From NCBI RefSeq assembly GCF_933775445.1, contig NC_065877.1:33430694-33494693 (forward strand): a stretch of DNA of 64,000 nucleotides. Reading direction: 5' to 3'. Shown piece by piece: positions 1 through 11,574 of this stretch. Below the pieces are notes generated by a model. The model was not told the DNA's origin, did not search any database, and was given only the letters and a program-made list of their open reading frames with translations. The DNA comes from Argentina anserina (taxonomy: Eukaryota > Streptophyta > Magnoliopsida > Rosales > Rosaceae). Position 1 is the stretch's first letter; each line of letters starts with the position of its first letter. The position numbers were made by a program, and so were the translations under genes.

Positions 1-135
1 ATTATCCAATAAAACGGATCTATTTAAATCACGATCATGAGCAAGGGCGTAAATAGACTCCCAAAAGATAAGTGGGTATAGTAAGTCGTGTTGCTGAGAT
101 CTATATAATTCGAAATATACTTGAAAGTCTTCCAT
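1..135 (-). CDS. matK: Maturase K, N-terminal 45 codons (cut by window edge)
   Basis: The frame starts at 135 and runs open to position 1. The translation begins [10 protein letters not shown] and continues with the Q-Q-H-D-L-L-Y-P-L pattern typical of the plastid maturase N-terminus. MatK is the group II intron maturase encoded inside the trnK intron, and trnK exon 1 is found upstream at 888-924 as expected. Only the start is visible, so whether the whole copy is intact cannot be told. Confidence 0.93.
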   Translation of the reverse strand, partial: MEDFQVYFELYRSQQHDLLYPLIFWESIYALAHDRDLNRSVLLDN

Positions 136-887
136 TTTAAATTCAATTTGAATCAGAAAAAAGATAGGGGGTTTGGGGGGTTATCAAATGATACATAGTA
201 CGATATAGTTAAAACAAGGTATTTCTAAACTAGATACCTCGGAACTCATCAACGGGCTCTCTCTCTCTAGAACCTCCCCTTCCTTTCCATACAATAGGTT
301 GGTTTATGTTCATTTATAGGATAACAAGATAGTTAGAAGCCCTTTATTTTATCAATCCAATCGCTCTTTTGATTTTGAAAAAAAAAAAAAAAAAAAAAGA
401 AATCTCTTTATCAATATACTACCTTCTTATACACATTTATCTCTACCCCATAAAAGGGAATGGCTAATAGTTAGGGCTCATAAGAAATTTATAATCCACT
501 CAGCGGAAAAGCTTTTACCGCATTAGGCACTAATATATTTTTAACGTCTAATTAGATGGGGTAATCATTCAAAAATTAAGAACAGAAGCTCGTTACTTTT
601 TATTTCCCTAGAATTGGAACCTCTAGTAAGGCTCTACCCATTTATTCACTCGACCCCACAAAAAAAATTATTATTTTTTATTTAATAAATTGATATTTAA
701 TAAATTGAAATAATATTTTGGACCTATTCATTAAGAAAGAATGAAATATTCTCAAAATTATACATTGCTACGACATGCTACTTTTTCCATTCATTCCTTT
801 CAGGATCAGTCGTGGTCTTACAAACTCTACCGATGGTATGGACGAATCTGTTTCTTCATACAAATGTGTAAAAGATGTTAGCCGCAC

Positions 888-924
888 TTAAAAGCCGAGT
901 ACTCTACCGTTGAGTTAGCAACCC
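888..924 (-). tRNA. trnK-UUU: trnK-UUU 5' exon (plastid copy)
   Basis: This is the 37-bp 5' half of plastid tRNA-Lys on the minus strand, beginning GGGTTGCTAACTC and ending CGGCTTTTAA. It is followed by the group II 5' splice motif GTGCGGC (881-887). The rest of the intron, including matK, runs to the window edge. The 3' exon is outside the window. Confidence 0.95.
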
Positions 925-1742
925 AAATAAACAAATTAGAATGTGTAGATACAATCAGAATCCCAATAAATAACGAAATTGAATGGCACAACACAATCAA
1001 ACCATTAAAAAAACAATGAAAAAAAAAAAAACTCTAACCCGTTCTAAACATAATAAAAATGAACAAATCCGACGAAAATACAAAAATTATCAAATAAAAG
1101 ATAAAATAAAGTCACAGATTTTCAAATATTTATAGACCGCTTCTTGTCTCTCCTCTCTTAATATTATCCATTAAATATTATTAAATTTATTAATTAGTAT
1201 ATATCGAGTTTTATTGATTTAAATCTTAATCAAAAAAGACTTCCTGTATGACAGAAAATCTAAGAAGATTATTTGAATGAAATAAAATCTATGGAACAGG
1301 GATAAATAGATCCATTTATCCACGATCGGATTATATTTATTTGATACACTGTTGTCAATATTAATATTGACAAAAACATAAGCATACAAAAGATAAAACA
1401 AATTCTAAATCGAACTAACAATTCCAATTTCAATAAATTTAAATTAATCAAATTATTTAATTTGAAATGTAAAAAAACGAAGGACTTGTGTTGGATTGGC
1501 ACTACACTATATATAAATATAATATTAAGTGAAAGACTTAATTAAGGAAGACAGGGAAGAAGTAGAAAAAAAAGAGGTTTATTCAATAACTAAAATAATC
1601 AGGTTTAATCCTAAATTTTTTTCATAGAGTTCCAAGGAAAATAATCCCATCGGGGGTAATGTCAAATTTTTATGTATATAGACCGACCCCATTACTTCTA
1701 CGTCATTTCTTATTTATTCACTTGATCTTTTTTTTTTTTTCA

Positions 1743-2898
1743 TTAATTGAATTTTTTTTGTTGATTAGGGCTAAGTTCCGTAAAAACCCCCGCCTTTTTT
1801 AAAATATCATGAACAGTTCCTGTAGGTTGAGCGCCTTTTTCAAGGAAGTATAGAATAGCGGGAACATTTAAATAAATTTTATTGTTTATCGGATCATAAA
1901 AACCCACTTTCCGAAGATCTCTTCCCTCTCGTCGGGATCGAACATCAATTGCAACGATTCGATAAATAGCTCATTGGGATAGATGAACAATACCCCCCCC
2001 CCTAGAAACGTATAAGAGGTTTTCCCCTCGTACGGCTCGAGAAAATTCAAAATTATGTCATTATGTCTATGTATAGAATTACAATATCAAATATATCCAT
2101 AAAATCATAAAATTAATTAGACTATTGATTTTAGTACTTTTTTTCTTATTCTTACCCAACAAAAAATTAGTCGTATTTGCACCCTCATAACTCAAGTTGG
2201 ATAACTCTGAAATAACTAAAAATAGAAACCCTTTACTTTATTTTAGATACTTCATCTATTGAGCGGTCTCTAACCCTTTAATTGTCTGTCTTCTTTAAAA
2301 TCCATTTAGATTCTTCATTCTGATCTAGTTGTTAAGACAATTGAAAAAGGTATTTCCTTGTTCCAGGATCTTTGCCTTGAATCATTGGGTTTAGACATTA
2401 CTTCGGTGATCTTTAAATCCTTTCAAAACAGCAGCAACATACCATTTTTTGTGATTTCTTTATGTCAAAGAATCATACGAATGTTTGATTCCTGCATAAT
2501 ACACTTTCCTTTTGATTTGATCGAAAGAATTTTACTAATTTCAACAAACCTTCCTTTTTAATTAGAAATTTTCTCGAATGGGCTCTTTTAGTTTATGTAT
2601 CGAAAATATACTTACGAAGTTGTTCCAATTTGTTGATTGATACTAACCCTAGATTCTTGCCCCTGAAAAAAAAAATATATACTTTATACTCGAGCTCCAT
2701 CCTATACTATATTATATCACCCCTCCCCCCCAAAAAGGGGGTTACAGCGGAATATAACAAATGATGTCGAGCCAAGAGCACTTTCATTCCTATAATATAT
2801 AATATAAAAAAGTGGTGGATGTAAGACTCCACAGCGGATCATGTCCTTCAAGTCGCACGTTGCTTTCTACCACATCGTTTTAAACGAAGTTTTACCAT
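1743..2898 (-). CDS. rps16: Plastid ribosomal protein S16 (two exons)
   Basis: This encodes a small-subunit protein of the plastid ribosome. Exon 1 is 2859-2898 (40 bp, starting [13 protein letters not shown]). Exon 2 is 1743-1972 and contains the S16 core motifs [20 protein letters not shown] and FYDPI. The intron of 886 bp begins GTGCG, the group II consensus. Spliced, the frame is open to the TAA at 1743-1745 and encodes about 89 residues, normal for this protein. No stops or frameshifts are seen, so the plastid copy has not visibly decayed. Expression from a nuclear location would be unexpected. Confidence 0.93.
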
Positions 2899-3862
2899 AA
2901 CATTCCTTCACTTTGGAACCCATATGTAATTGATTCAATTATGAAATCGTGAATAATCATTGGTTCGAGTGGTACATAGTAATCTATACCCTTTTCTTCT
3001 ATATGAAAAAGGGGAGTCTCAGCAAGAAAAAATAAACTTAACCCATTTTTTTAGATTAATAGAGATTAATAGAATTAAATATTGGAAATTCTATAAAAAA
3101 ATAAATATTTTTTTTTACAAATTATTTTGATTCTTTTATTTATATAATTCGAAATTATAAACTATTTTTCTATGTATTGTAAAAATAAAATTAGTTAACT
3201 GAATTATAACTAATATAACATGAATAAATAAATATAATACGAATAAATCAAGTTATTTTAAATCTGTATAACATAATAGTGATAGAATAAATTCAACAAT
3301 TTCACACTTCTTCAAGTACCAAGAACTCATAGCGGTTCGTTACAAAGATTAAATTGATTGAAAAATCTCCTATACGATATAATTATTTGCATTTTGCAAA
3401 AAATAAAGTTTTACAGCAAGGACTTTTCGTTTTTTATCATCCGTTTATCATTAGTAAGAGAGAGATAAATTTATATTGGAGTAAACTGTCTGTGATTAAA
3501 AAAAGATAAATAAAAAAACACTGATGTAAGAGAAGATTGAAATTTTACGTTGTTATTTTTTCATATTTATACTGTAAAATCAAAATCATTATTATTTAAC
3601 GAATTGCCACTGAATTCAATTTCCTATTTCATATGCGTGTTATTTCAACTCAATTAAATTTGTAAAAAAAAAACAATAATCACATTCTATACCAATACTC
3701 TACTCTTAATCTAATCTTAATACAGACAATCTTAATACAGAAGGCTGTTATAAAAGGCAACCTTATATATATATTTTATTATGATATATATTTTATATTA
3801 AAATTTTATATTAAAAAAGGAAAAATATTATAATTTATAATAAAATATAGACTGGGTATGCT

Positions 3863-3934
3863 CTGGGACGGAAGGATTCGAACCTCCGAATAGCGGGACC
3901 AAAACCCGTTGCCTTACCACTTGGCCACGCCCCA
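3863..3934 (-). tRNA. trnQ-UUG: tRNA-Gln (UUG), plastid copy
   Basis: A complete 72-nt cloverleaf is present on the minus strand, starting TGGGGCGTGGCCAAGTGG. It has the UUG anticodon and an intact T-arm GGTTCGAATCC. Its position between rps16 and psbK matches the plastid gene order. Confidence 0.96.
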
Positions 3935-4181
3935 TTTATTTCTATTTGACACATTAATATTGGTACGGGTTATTCGTCAACTCCAGTCTAAATATCTATT
4001 GTTTTAAAAATAGATTATTAGAATTTTTATACATGTAAACTATACATGTAGACATAGAATTAAACTGAATTTATTGATCATTACATATAATTCAATTAAG
4101 ATATTGTACGAAAGTATGATTTATTCTATTCTCTTTTGATTTGAGATATAGAAGGATTTTTGGTTGGGTGAGTTCAAATAA

Positions 4182-4532
<351 letters not shown>

Positions 4533-4700
4533 TATTTTTAATAAAGTGCCAGACAAATTCATGATTTATTCAAAAAGAAAATTGTAGAATTAATAAGCTC
4601 AGATAAGTCCTATACTTTCAATTCAAATATTGAAATTATTGTACAACCGCGACAAATCTAGATCACCCCACTTTATTTCTTGGTGTCAAAATAAAAATAA

Positions 4701-4886
<186 letters not shown>

Positions 4887-5023
4887 AAAAATAAAGTTTT
4901 CTTTGCTTGATTTTAAACTCTTATTAGTAAGATTTTATCTATTCCACTTATTAATTTTTAACTAGTTAATAAAAAAAGAGCTTGCGATAAATTCGAAAGA
5001 AAATACCAAGTCATCAACTAAAA

Positions 5024-5111
5024 CGGAAAGAGAGGGATTCGAACCCTCGGTACGAAAAACTCGTACAACGGATTAGCAATCCGACGCTTTAGTCCACTCA
5101 GCCATCTCTCC
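5024..5111 (-). tRNA. trnS-GCU: tRNA-Ser (GCU), plastid copy
   Basis: A complete 88-nt class II tRNA lies on the minus strand. It starts GGAGAGATGGCTGAGTGG and has the GCU anticodon, a long variable arm and the GGTTCGAATCC T-arm. It sits downstream of psbI on the opposite strand, as in the plastid chromosome. Confidence 0.96.
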
Positions 5112-5664
5112 TCCCAATTGAAAAAGGATAATACTATGTTACATTATTATAAAAAAAATAAGGCTTGAAAACGCCCGTCATAGTATATACTCTTATTTTT
5201 TATTTTTTTATTTCGCCCGAGGGGGCTTTTTAGTTCCACGGCCCGGCTAAGGGCCGGGCCCGCCCTTTTGTTCCAACAAATCATAACTAAAAGATTTATT
5301 AAATTGAAAAAAAAAATAACTAAATAAAAAATTTGAATTTCTATGATATACCATCGAATGGTATAGAATCAAAGTGCCATTTCTTTCTTGGTTAGTCCTT
5401 TTATTCCGGTTCCGGTTTAAATAAGAAAAAGGAAACTCTCGTTTGTTGCTACAATGTATTTTTGTATTATAGATTAAGTTCGAAACAAAAACCTCGGGGA
5501 AAAATGTTATTGAGTTATCAAATGAATCCTCTTTTCCAAATCTCATTAGGTCCTCTGATACAAAAGGTAAACGCTCTAGTTTTCATAATGCTTTTCTGAT
5601 CTTTTGTTTTCTTTTTTGATTAGGGTCGACAAAAGGTCCATTTATATACAATAATCTGATTGTA

Positions 5665-5687
5665 GCGGGTATAGTTTAGTGGTAAAA
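5665..5687 (+). tRNA. trnG-UCC: trnG-UCC 5' exon, followed by truncated intron
   Basis: The 23-nt 5' exon GCGGGTATAGTTTAGTGGT plus AAAA is followed by the group II intron start GTGTGATTCG. The intron can be followed only to about 6154, where plastid similarity ends. The 3' exon is missing, so this gene is broken at the junction. Confidence 0.93.
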
Positions 5688-6154
5688 GTGTGATTCGTTC
5701 TATAACCCTTTTTATAGTTAAAGGGTCTTTCGGTTTGATTAATATTCATTCCGAACAAAAACTTTAGTTCTTGAAAAGATTAAATCCTTTCCCTCTCAAT
5801 AAAAAATTCGAGGAAGAATATAAATTCTCGTGATTTGTATCCAAGAATCAATTTTAAATTGAAAGATTGGATTATGAGATTACGAAACATAATTTTTTTT
5901 ATTGGATCAATACTTCCAATTGAATGAGTATAAATAAAGGACCCATGGATAAAGATAAAAAGTGTATTTCTAATCGTAACTAAATCTTCAATTTTTCTTT
6001 TCTGTAGGGGGAATTGAAGCAAAACAGCTAGTAAACAATGTCTTTGGTTTACTAAATACATTGATAAATTGTTTTAGCTCGGTGGAAACAAAATGCTTTT
6101 CCTAAGGATTCTTTCAAATAGAAGTAGAGAACGAAGTAACTAGAAAGATTGTTA

Positions 6155-6388
6155 GATGGCCGGGGGTGGTGAAGCTGGTGGAGGAGATGCTACAGTTGGT
6201 GGCGGGGATGATGGTACAGGTGGTGGGGGTGAGGAAGCCGGAGGGGGAGCGGCTGCGGCGGTTGGAGGAGGGGAGGAGGAGGACTGTGGAGGAGGGGAAG
6301 AGGTGTCATTGGTTGCAGAAGTGTTGGAATTTGATGGAGGGTTTGCAGAAGGTGAAGAATTTGGAGAAGGTGATGTTGTTGAGGACAT
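6155..6388 (-). pseudogene. N-terminal exon of a proline-rich (PERK-like) gene, cut by the plastid joint
   Basis: From the ATG at 6388 the frame encodes about 78 residues of Ser/Thr/Asn-rich sequence and then repeated SPPP and PPPA blocks. This is the composition of the extracellular start of proline-rich extensin-like receptor kinases (PERK family), although other extensin-like proteins are possible. There is no transmembrane segment or kinase domain, because the coding sequence is interrupted at about 6155 by plastid DNA. Upstream, minus-strand signals fit a 5' leader intron (donor near 6928, acceptor near 6417). If the joint is real, the gene is destroyed; if it is an assembly error, the rest lies elsewhere. 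Confidence 0.5.
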
Positions 6389-6416
6389 TTTGGATTAAAT
6401 TGAATGCAAAGTCTAC

Positions 6417-8531
6417 CTAATTTTGGATTGTTATAGGTTCCATCAATACTAGTTCTCAAAATCCAGAGCCAAAAAGGGTCTCTTTCAGTAACAGAATCAT
6501 AGATCAGCTACCATTACAAAAGCAAAAATTCGATCCCACAATGTCTGCCAAATAGTGAATTGACCACAACCAAGTAATAATGGGGCTAAAATTCTCTGAT
6601 ATATCAAAATGCCAGAAAACCCCCAATTCAAACTGACCTGGTAAAACTAAAGTCTTCTATACTGGTGTACTTGGTCACCAAAACTACACTGAAAACAACA
6701 GTTGAGATAAACTCAAAATCCAAGCACCACCCAATTCACAAAAAACCCTAGTCAGAACTCAGAACACAATCAACCCCTTAAAAACTGAGCAGAATTCAGA
6801 TTAAAGCAGCCTACTTTATATCAAAGCTTCAACCTTTAAATTTTACTGGGCAAATGCAGCAGCACCCAGATCACCAAATCGAGCAGGGAGACAAACCCAA
6901 CACGTCAAAAAGCTCCAAGAATTCGTACCTATCTATCTCGGAGATCGTCTTGGTTTGCAGAGTTGGAATCTTCTAAAAATTCCTGACAGTGTTTGTGTAG
7001 AAAGGAAGCGCTTTTTGTTTGGGGTCAGTTGAGAATGGTGGGAGAGATGTAACCCACAAACTACGCAAAGAAACGTGGGGGCGACTTAGGAACAGAGCTC
7101 CACATGCAAAAGCGCGGCAGTAGCATCCAAAAACAAAACAATGATTGTGAAAAATTACTCACAGAGCATGAGAGGGATAGCAAAAATTCTTAGTGTAAGT
7201 AACGCCTTCTTAGGATGTTGTTAATTACTTAATTAGCTGTTTGCCTGTTTCTTTCTGTTTGGTTTTTTTTTTCTTAATTGAGATTTTATCTAATTAATAC
7301 GATGAATTGTATCAACTAGTATGACACTTTTTTTCTTGTAATTGAATGGCAACACTTTGAGGGATATGAATGCTTACAAAAATCTACGGGGGTGAAATGT
7401 TTATTTTACATATGTTTCGATTCAGATATTAAAAGTCTGTGAACTGTGAGCGAGAGTCAAAAATTAAATGTTAAACTCGGTGAGTACAATGTGAGAAAAT
7501 AAATTGAAAAAAAAAAAGATGTTTAAAAAAGTTGAAGATGAGGAAGAACTTTCATTTCCTTAAGAAATCGTCTTTAGCACAAGGCTGAGATGACCTAAAA
7601 TGAATCATCTAAGCATAACATAGTTACCATACATGTATCGGATTATCGGAGTAAGGTAGTACTGCAATGTGCAATTACTATAGATACCCTCTTATTATAT
7701 GTTTCAGCTCACTGCTTGAGCGGTGATCTAGTGTGAGAAGCTGACTAGATGTCTAGATTATTGGGGAGCTTATAGCCTGAGTCGTGGAGTACATATAGCG
7801 ACCCCATCCGTCCAATTAGAACTTAAACGTTGTGTTTTGATTGTTATTAATTGAAATCAGAGAATGTTTAGGGGAAAGGAGGTGCAGAAATAAGAAAAGC
7901 TAACAAGGAAAAAGAAAAAAAATAGAAAATATGGGAGTCAAAGCTTGAAGCCGCGTAGGATTTGAATTCTAATTGCGAGTCAACCCTGAAAGTCATAATA
8001 AGTATTTGATCATGAGAGGTGATTTGATCGATGAATAATGGTGGAGATCTCATTCTCATTGATGAGCAGGAAGAAACAGTCTCAACTCTCAACTGCCATG
8101 TTGTCTCAATGTGCGCATGTAGAAGAAGCATCAATATACAAAATTAATAATCATAACAGCTTCTAAATTATTAACTTGTTGCATTTGCTTGTATCACACA
8201 CAAAAAAAAAAAAAAACTTGTTGCATTTGCTTGTCATCATGTTCTTCGGGTGCTATTTGGGTTTGGGGAGTTCTTAATGAATTAAACCATCTGACTAAGT
8301 CATCATAATCTTCTACTCAAAGGCTTTCCATGTTGGTTGAGCTGATGATGGTATACAATTGGGCATCGTTGGTTGTTACTTGTTACCAATGTGTTCGATC
8401 TTTTGGTCTGATGACTCTGATCGATATTGAATTGTACTGTACTCGATGAGATCGATTTTCTCAGTGTAGCTAACTGGTATATAATAAGAGTTATCTGAGA
8501 AAGCTGGTTAAAGAATTGAAAGATTGCTATA
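6417..8531. other. Upstream region of the PERK-like exon; no gene seen
   Basis: 6417-6928 may be the 5' leader intron of the minus-strand PERK-like gene, and the sequence beyond 7000 its promoter. The rest is AT-rich with no convincing coding frame. A 20-bp direct repeat (AACTTGTTGCATTTGCTTGT) flanks an A-rich tract near 8175-8240. Confidence 0.4.
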
Positions 8532-8539
8532 CATAACAT

Positions 8540-10393
8540 CAGAGGCGGATTCATATGAAGGGCCGGTTGGGCTGCAACCCATACAATATTTTGACAAAAA
8601 AAACCCTAGATATATATATATATACACAACAGCCTGTAACCATACAAAAACAAAAGACTAAGAAAATTTGCTGCAAGCCTCCAAGCTCCAACCAAATTTG
8701 CTTCCTCCCTGGATCCGCTAAGTTTGTAACTCTCTCTCTCTCTCTCTCTCTCTCTGGCCTTAATTGTGTATAACAGCAAGTTGGGAACGGCAAGAGTAAA
8801 ACCCAGATTGATGGTAGATGAGTAGATCCATAGATTGGTAGTATTAGTGAGCAAAACCCATAACCAAATTATCAACAAGAGTAGTTATTGCGGTTGTTGC
8901 TGCTCGGGAAGTCGGGAGTAACATCGTTGAGGGTTTGAAGTTGTCGGCGGCGTTTGTGCAGAACGTTATCACTCAAATAAGATTGCTATGCTATCTCCAA
9001 ATCCTATTGCCCGTAAGGTACGTTCACGGTTCATCCCTCTCGCTTCTTCAATTTTAGGTTGTGAATTTGTGATGAAATTGGTCTAGTTAGGATTTTCAAT
9101 TGAAATGAGATATGGAATTTGAGAATTACGAGTTGATTAATTTCAATTGTTGCCTAATCTAATGTTTTGGTAGAGAAATCAGATATATGTGGAGCTTTGA
9201 ATAAGAAAACCATTATATCCAATTTTGATATAGTTGCGTGACTGCATGTACATAATCATGTTAATCTTAACATATTATAGTGGACGTACTTAATTTATTA
9301 ATTTAGGAAAGAGCATAATTTAAGTCTTGTAGATTGAGTTGTGTTTGGTTATTTTTTGCTTGTATTTGATGCATGATATGATAAAAATTACTGATTTTCT
9401 TTGCCAAGCACTTCAAAAAAAAAAGGCCATAGACATATTGAATGCTCTTCGTTTTCTTTCACTCACAAAATCAAAACTTCAAGATATGAGAGAAAATGGT
9501 TGGGATGCTAAGATTACGAAGGTTATATCATTTTGTTGCAAATATGATATAGTTGTGCCGGATATGTATGCTCCTTACAAAAAAAAAAAGGATAAGGTCT
9601 TGTGAACAAAATATCACAAATGAGCATTACTACCGAGTCAATATACTTAATGTTGTGATCGATTTTCAGTTGGCAGAGTTGGATAGTAGATTTCCAGATG
9701 ATTCCTTGGAACTTCTTATTCTTAGTGCTACATTGGATCTATATGATAATTTTGCTTCATTTAAATGTAAAGATGTTTGCAATCTTGCTTCAAGGTTTTA
9801 TCCGGAGGATTTTACATCATATGAGTTGCAAGCTCTAGATATGGAGTATGGGTATTTTATAGCAGATATTCGGATGGATCCAAGATTTGCCAATCTAACA
9901 TCAGTGCGTGATTTATGTCGGCAATTAGTTGAATCAAGAAAAGGAGCATTCTTTTCTATGATCTATAGATTGATTTGTCTTGTGCTTACTTTGCCGGTCT
10001 CTACAACAACAATAGAGAGAACATTTTCATCTATGAACTTCATAAAGAACAGACTTCAAAACAAGATGGAAGATGAGTTTCTTGATGATCTGATGGTTCT
10101 GAACATTGAAAAGGATCTTGCCGATAGCATTGACAATGATTCTTTAATTACAGAGTTCAAATTGAACGGGTCTCGTATGGTGCAATTTAGATAGTTTAGT
10201 ATTATTTACAACATATCTATGCTTGTTGTTTTCAAATCACGGAGTTCGGATTTATGTCCCTCATATTGTATGTTTTTATTGAAAATAAAAAAAAGACGTG
10301 AGAATGAGCTTCCCACTGGGTTCCAAACCTCAAAAAAAAATTGTGTCCTTAGTAACTAGCCTAGACAACTTTCGGATCTTGGATCCGCTTCTG
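8540..10393 (+). mobile_element. hAT transposon, internally deleted
   Basis: The element starts CAGAGGCGGATTCA and ends TTGGATCCGCTTCTG, giving imperfect terminal inverted repeats. A perfect 8-bp target duplication, CATAACAT, flanks it at 8532-8539 and 10394-10401, which is diagnostic for hAT elements. At 1854 bp it is too short for a full transposase of this type. It keeps both ends and the C-terminal coding part. A (CT)n tract lies at 8730-8755. Confidence 0.93.
9339..10194 (+). pseudogene. hAT transposase C-terminal remnant (DUF4371/TTF type)
   Basis: Two overlapping frames (9339-9605 and 9553-10194) together resemble the C-terminal part of plant TTF-zinc-finger/DUF4371 hAT transposases. 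The second ends with the dimerisation domain, with key residues in PVSTTTIERTFSSMNFIKNR. The frames break at the A-run around 9579-9590, consistent with a one-base slip. The zinc finger and most of the catalytic domain are missing. The frame ends 200 bp before the right terminus. The copy cannot be autonomous. Confidence 0.82.
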
Positions 10394-10463
10394 CATAACA
10401 TGAAGAACATAGAGTTGATATAGAGGACCATGCTGATGGCACTTGGACTCTCGTCATATCCAT

Positions 10464-11569
10464 TTACTCAATCGACAATGTATTGACCAGCGCAAACGTA
10501 GACTCGTAATAATTACCAACAATAACACCACCACCGATTGCATTCTCATCAACATCGTCATCAATCACATAAATATCAATCATCACCCGCATACGCAGTC
10601 TCTTCCCACCTGCATAAGGACTAGGTTTCGGTGCCGCCTCAGAGGCTTTGAACATTACTTTCTCCACCATGGAGCTACGCTCTTCCAGTGGGACTAGCAG
10701 TTGTCGAAGGGTTTCAGATAAGACAACATTCATGTATGATGAGCTAGAGTCGTCAAGTTCGATCGAAGTCCTCTTCTCGATCACCCGGGGGATGACATCG
10801 CTGTCTAGGAGTCGGTCCACCTCGTTGGATGTGACGCGTCTGATCACCGCCTCGAATTTCATCAAGAAGATATTGGCGGTGCGTAGGTTTCTGTTAGAGA
10901 GGAGAGATCTCACATCTAAGAAGTGACAAAGAAAATAAAGTTTATAAGTTGGTATATAATAACCAATTGTACCGAAGCCTTTTGTGATTAAAACCCAATA
11001 CATGTGAGGTGGTTAAGTTGAGACAATATCGATACAGTTAGTCCACGGGCCACGTTTGTCGCTGTTTAACATGGTATCAGAGCGGATCCCTCTCCAGTCG
11101 CGCCTCCAATCTATCGTGGGCCCGAGTTGGGTGCCATTTTGTCATGGGCTCAAGATGGGTGTCATTATCATGCCATCAAAGAGTTTCCGATTGGATGGTC
11201 ACCAAGTGTCGTTGGTTACTGGACCTTGGTTTATTTCGTCTCAGTATGTGGAATGTTAATCTGTCACGTGCAAACCTAAAAATTATGTTGCACGTGAGGG
11301 GGCGTGTTGGAGAGGAGAGATCTCACATCTAAGAAGTGACAAAGAAAATAAAGTTTATAAGTGGGTGGATAACAACCAATTGTACCAAGGTCTTTTGTGA
11401 TTAAAACCTAACACCTGTGAGATGGCTAAGTTGGGACAATATCGGTACAGTTAGTTCACGGACCACGCTTGTCGCTGTTTTAACAGTTTCCAGGTTCAAT
11501 GACGCCTACAAGTACGTTGCAAAAAGCATCACCCACCACTTGCCAATACTCACTACTGGCCATGGCCAT
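10464..11569 (-). pseudogene. Unrecognised 168-codon gene split by a TRIM element
   Basis: The coding sequence starts at the ATG at 11569 (MAMASSEYWQVVGDAF). It runs 28 codons to 11486, is interrupted by the 594-bp retroelement, and resumes at 10886 (LRTANIFLMKFEAVIRRV) to a stop at 10464. Ignoring the element and one target-site copy, the reading frame is uninterrupted for 168 residues. Inside the element the frame meets a TAA after one codon, so this allele is truncated. The protein is hydrophilic, with no clear signal peptide or membrane segment, and I do not recognise the family. Further exons downstream are possible. Confidence 0.6.
10892..11485 (+). mobile_element. TRIM (short LTR retrotransposon without coding capacity)
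   Basis: Two direct repeats of about 180 bp (10892-11071 and 11305-11485) both start TGTT and end AACA. The primer site TGGTATCAGAGC, complementary to the 3' end of initiator tRNA-Met, directly follows the left repeat (11072-11083). A G-rich polypurine stretch (about 11294-11303) precedes the right repeat. The target duplication GTTTC is perfect (10887-10891 and 11486-11490). The interior is about 230 bp and has no gag or pol. The repeats differ at a number of positions, so the insertion is not brand new. Confidence 0.95.
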
Positions 11570-11574
11570 GTACG

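Noticed and set aside
1219..1502. Short open frames in the plastid segment between trnK and rps16
   Set aside because: This is the AT-rich plastid trnK-rps16 spacer, which is non-coding in plants.
6156..6459. Glycine-rich frames on the plus strand and an alternative minus frame over the proline-rich exon
   Set aside because: They are the complement and shifted readings of the SPPP repeat coding exon, which has the better start, leader and composition.
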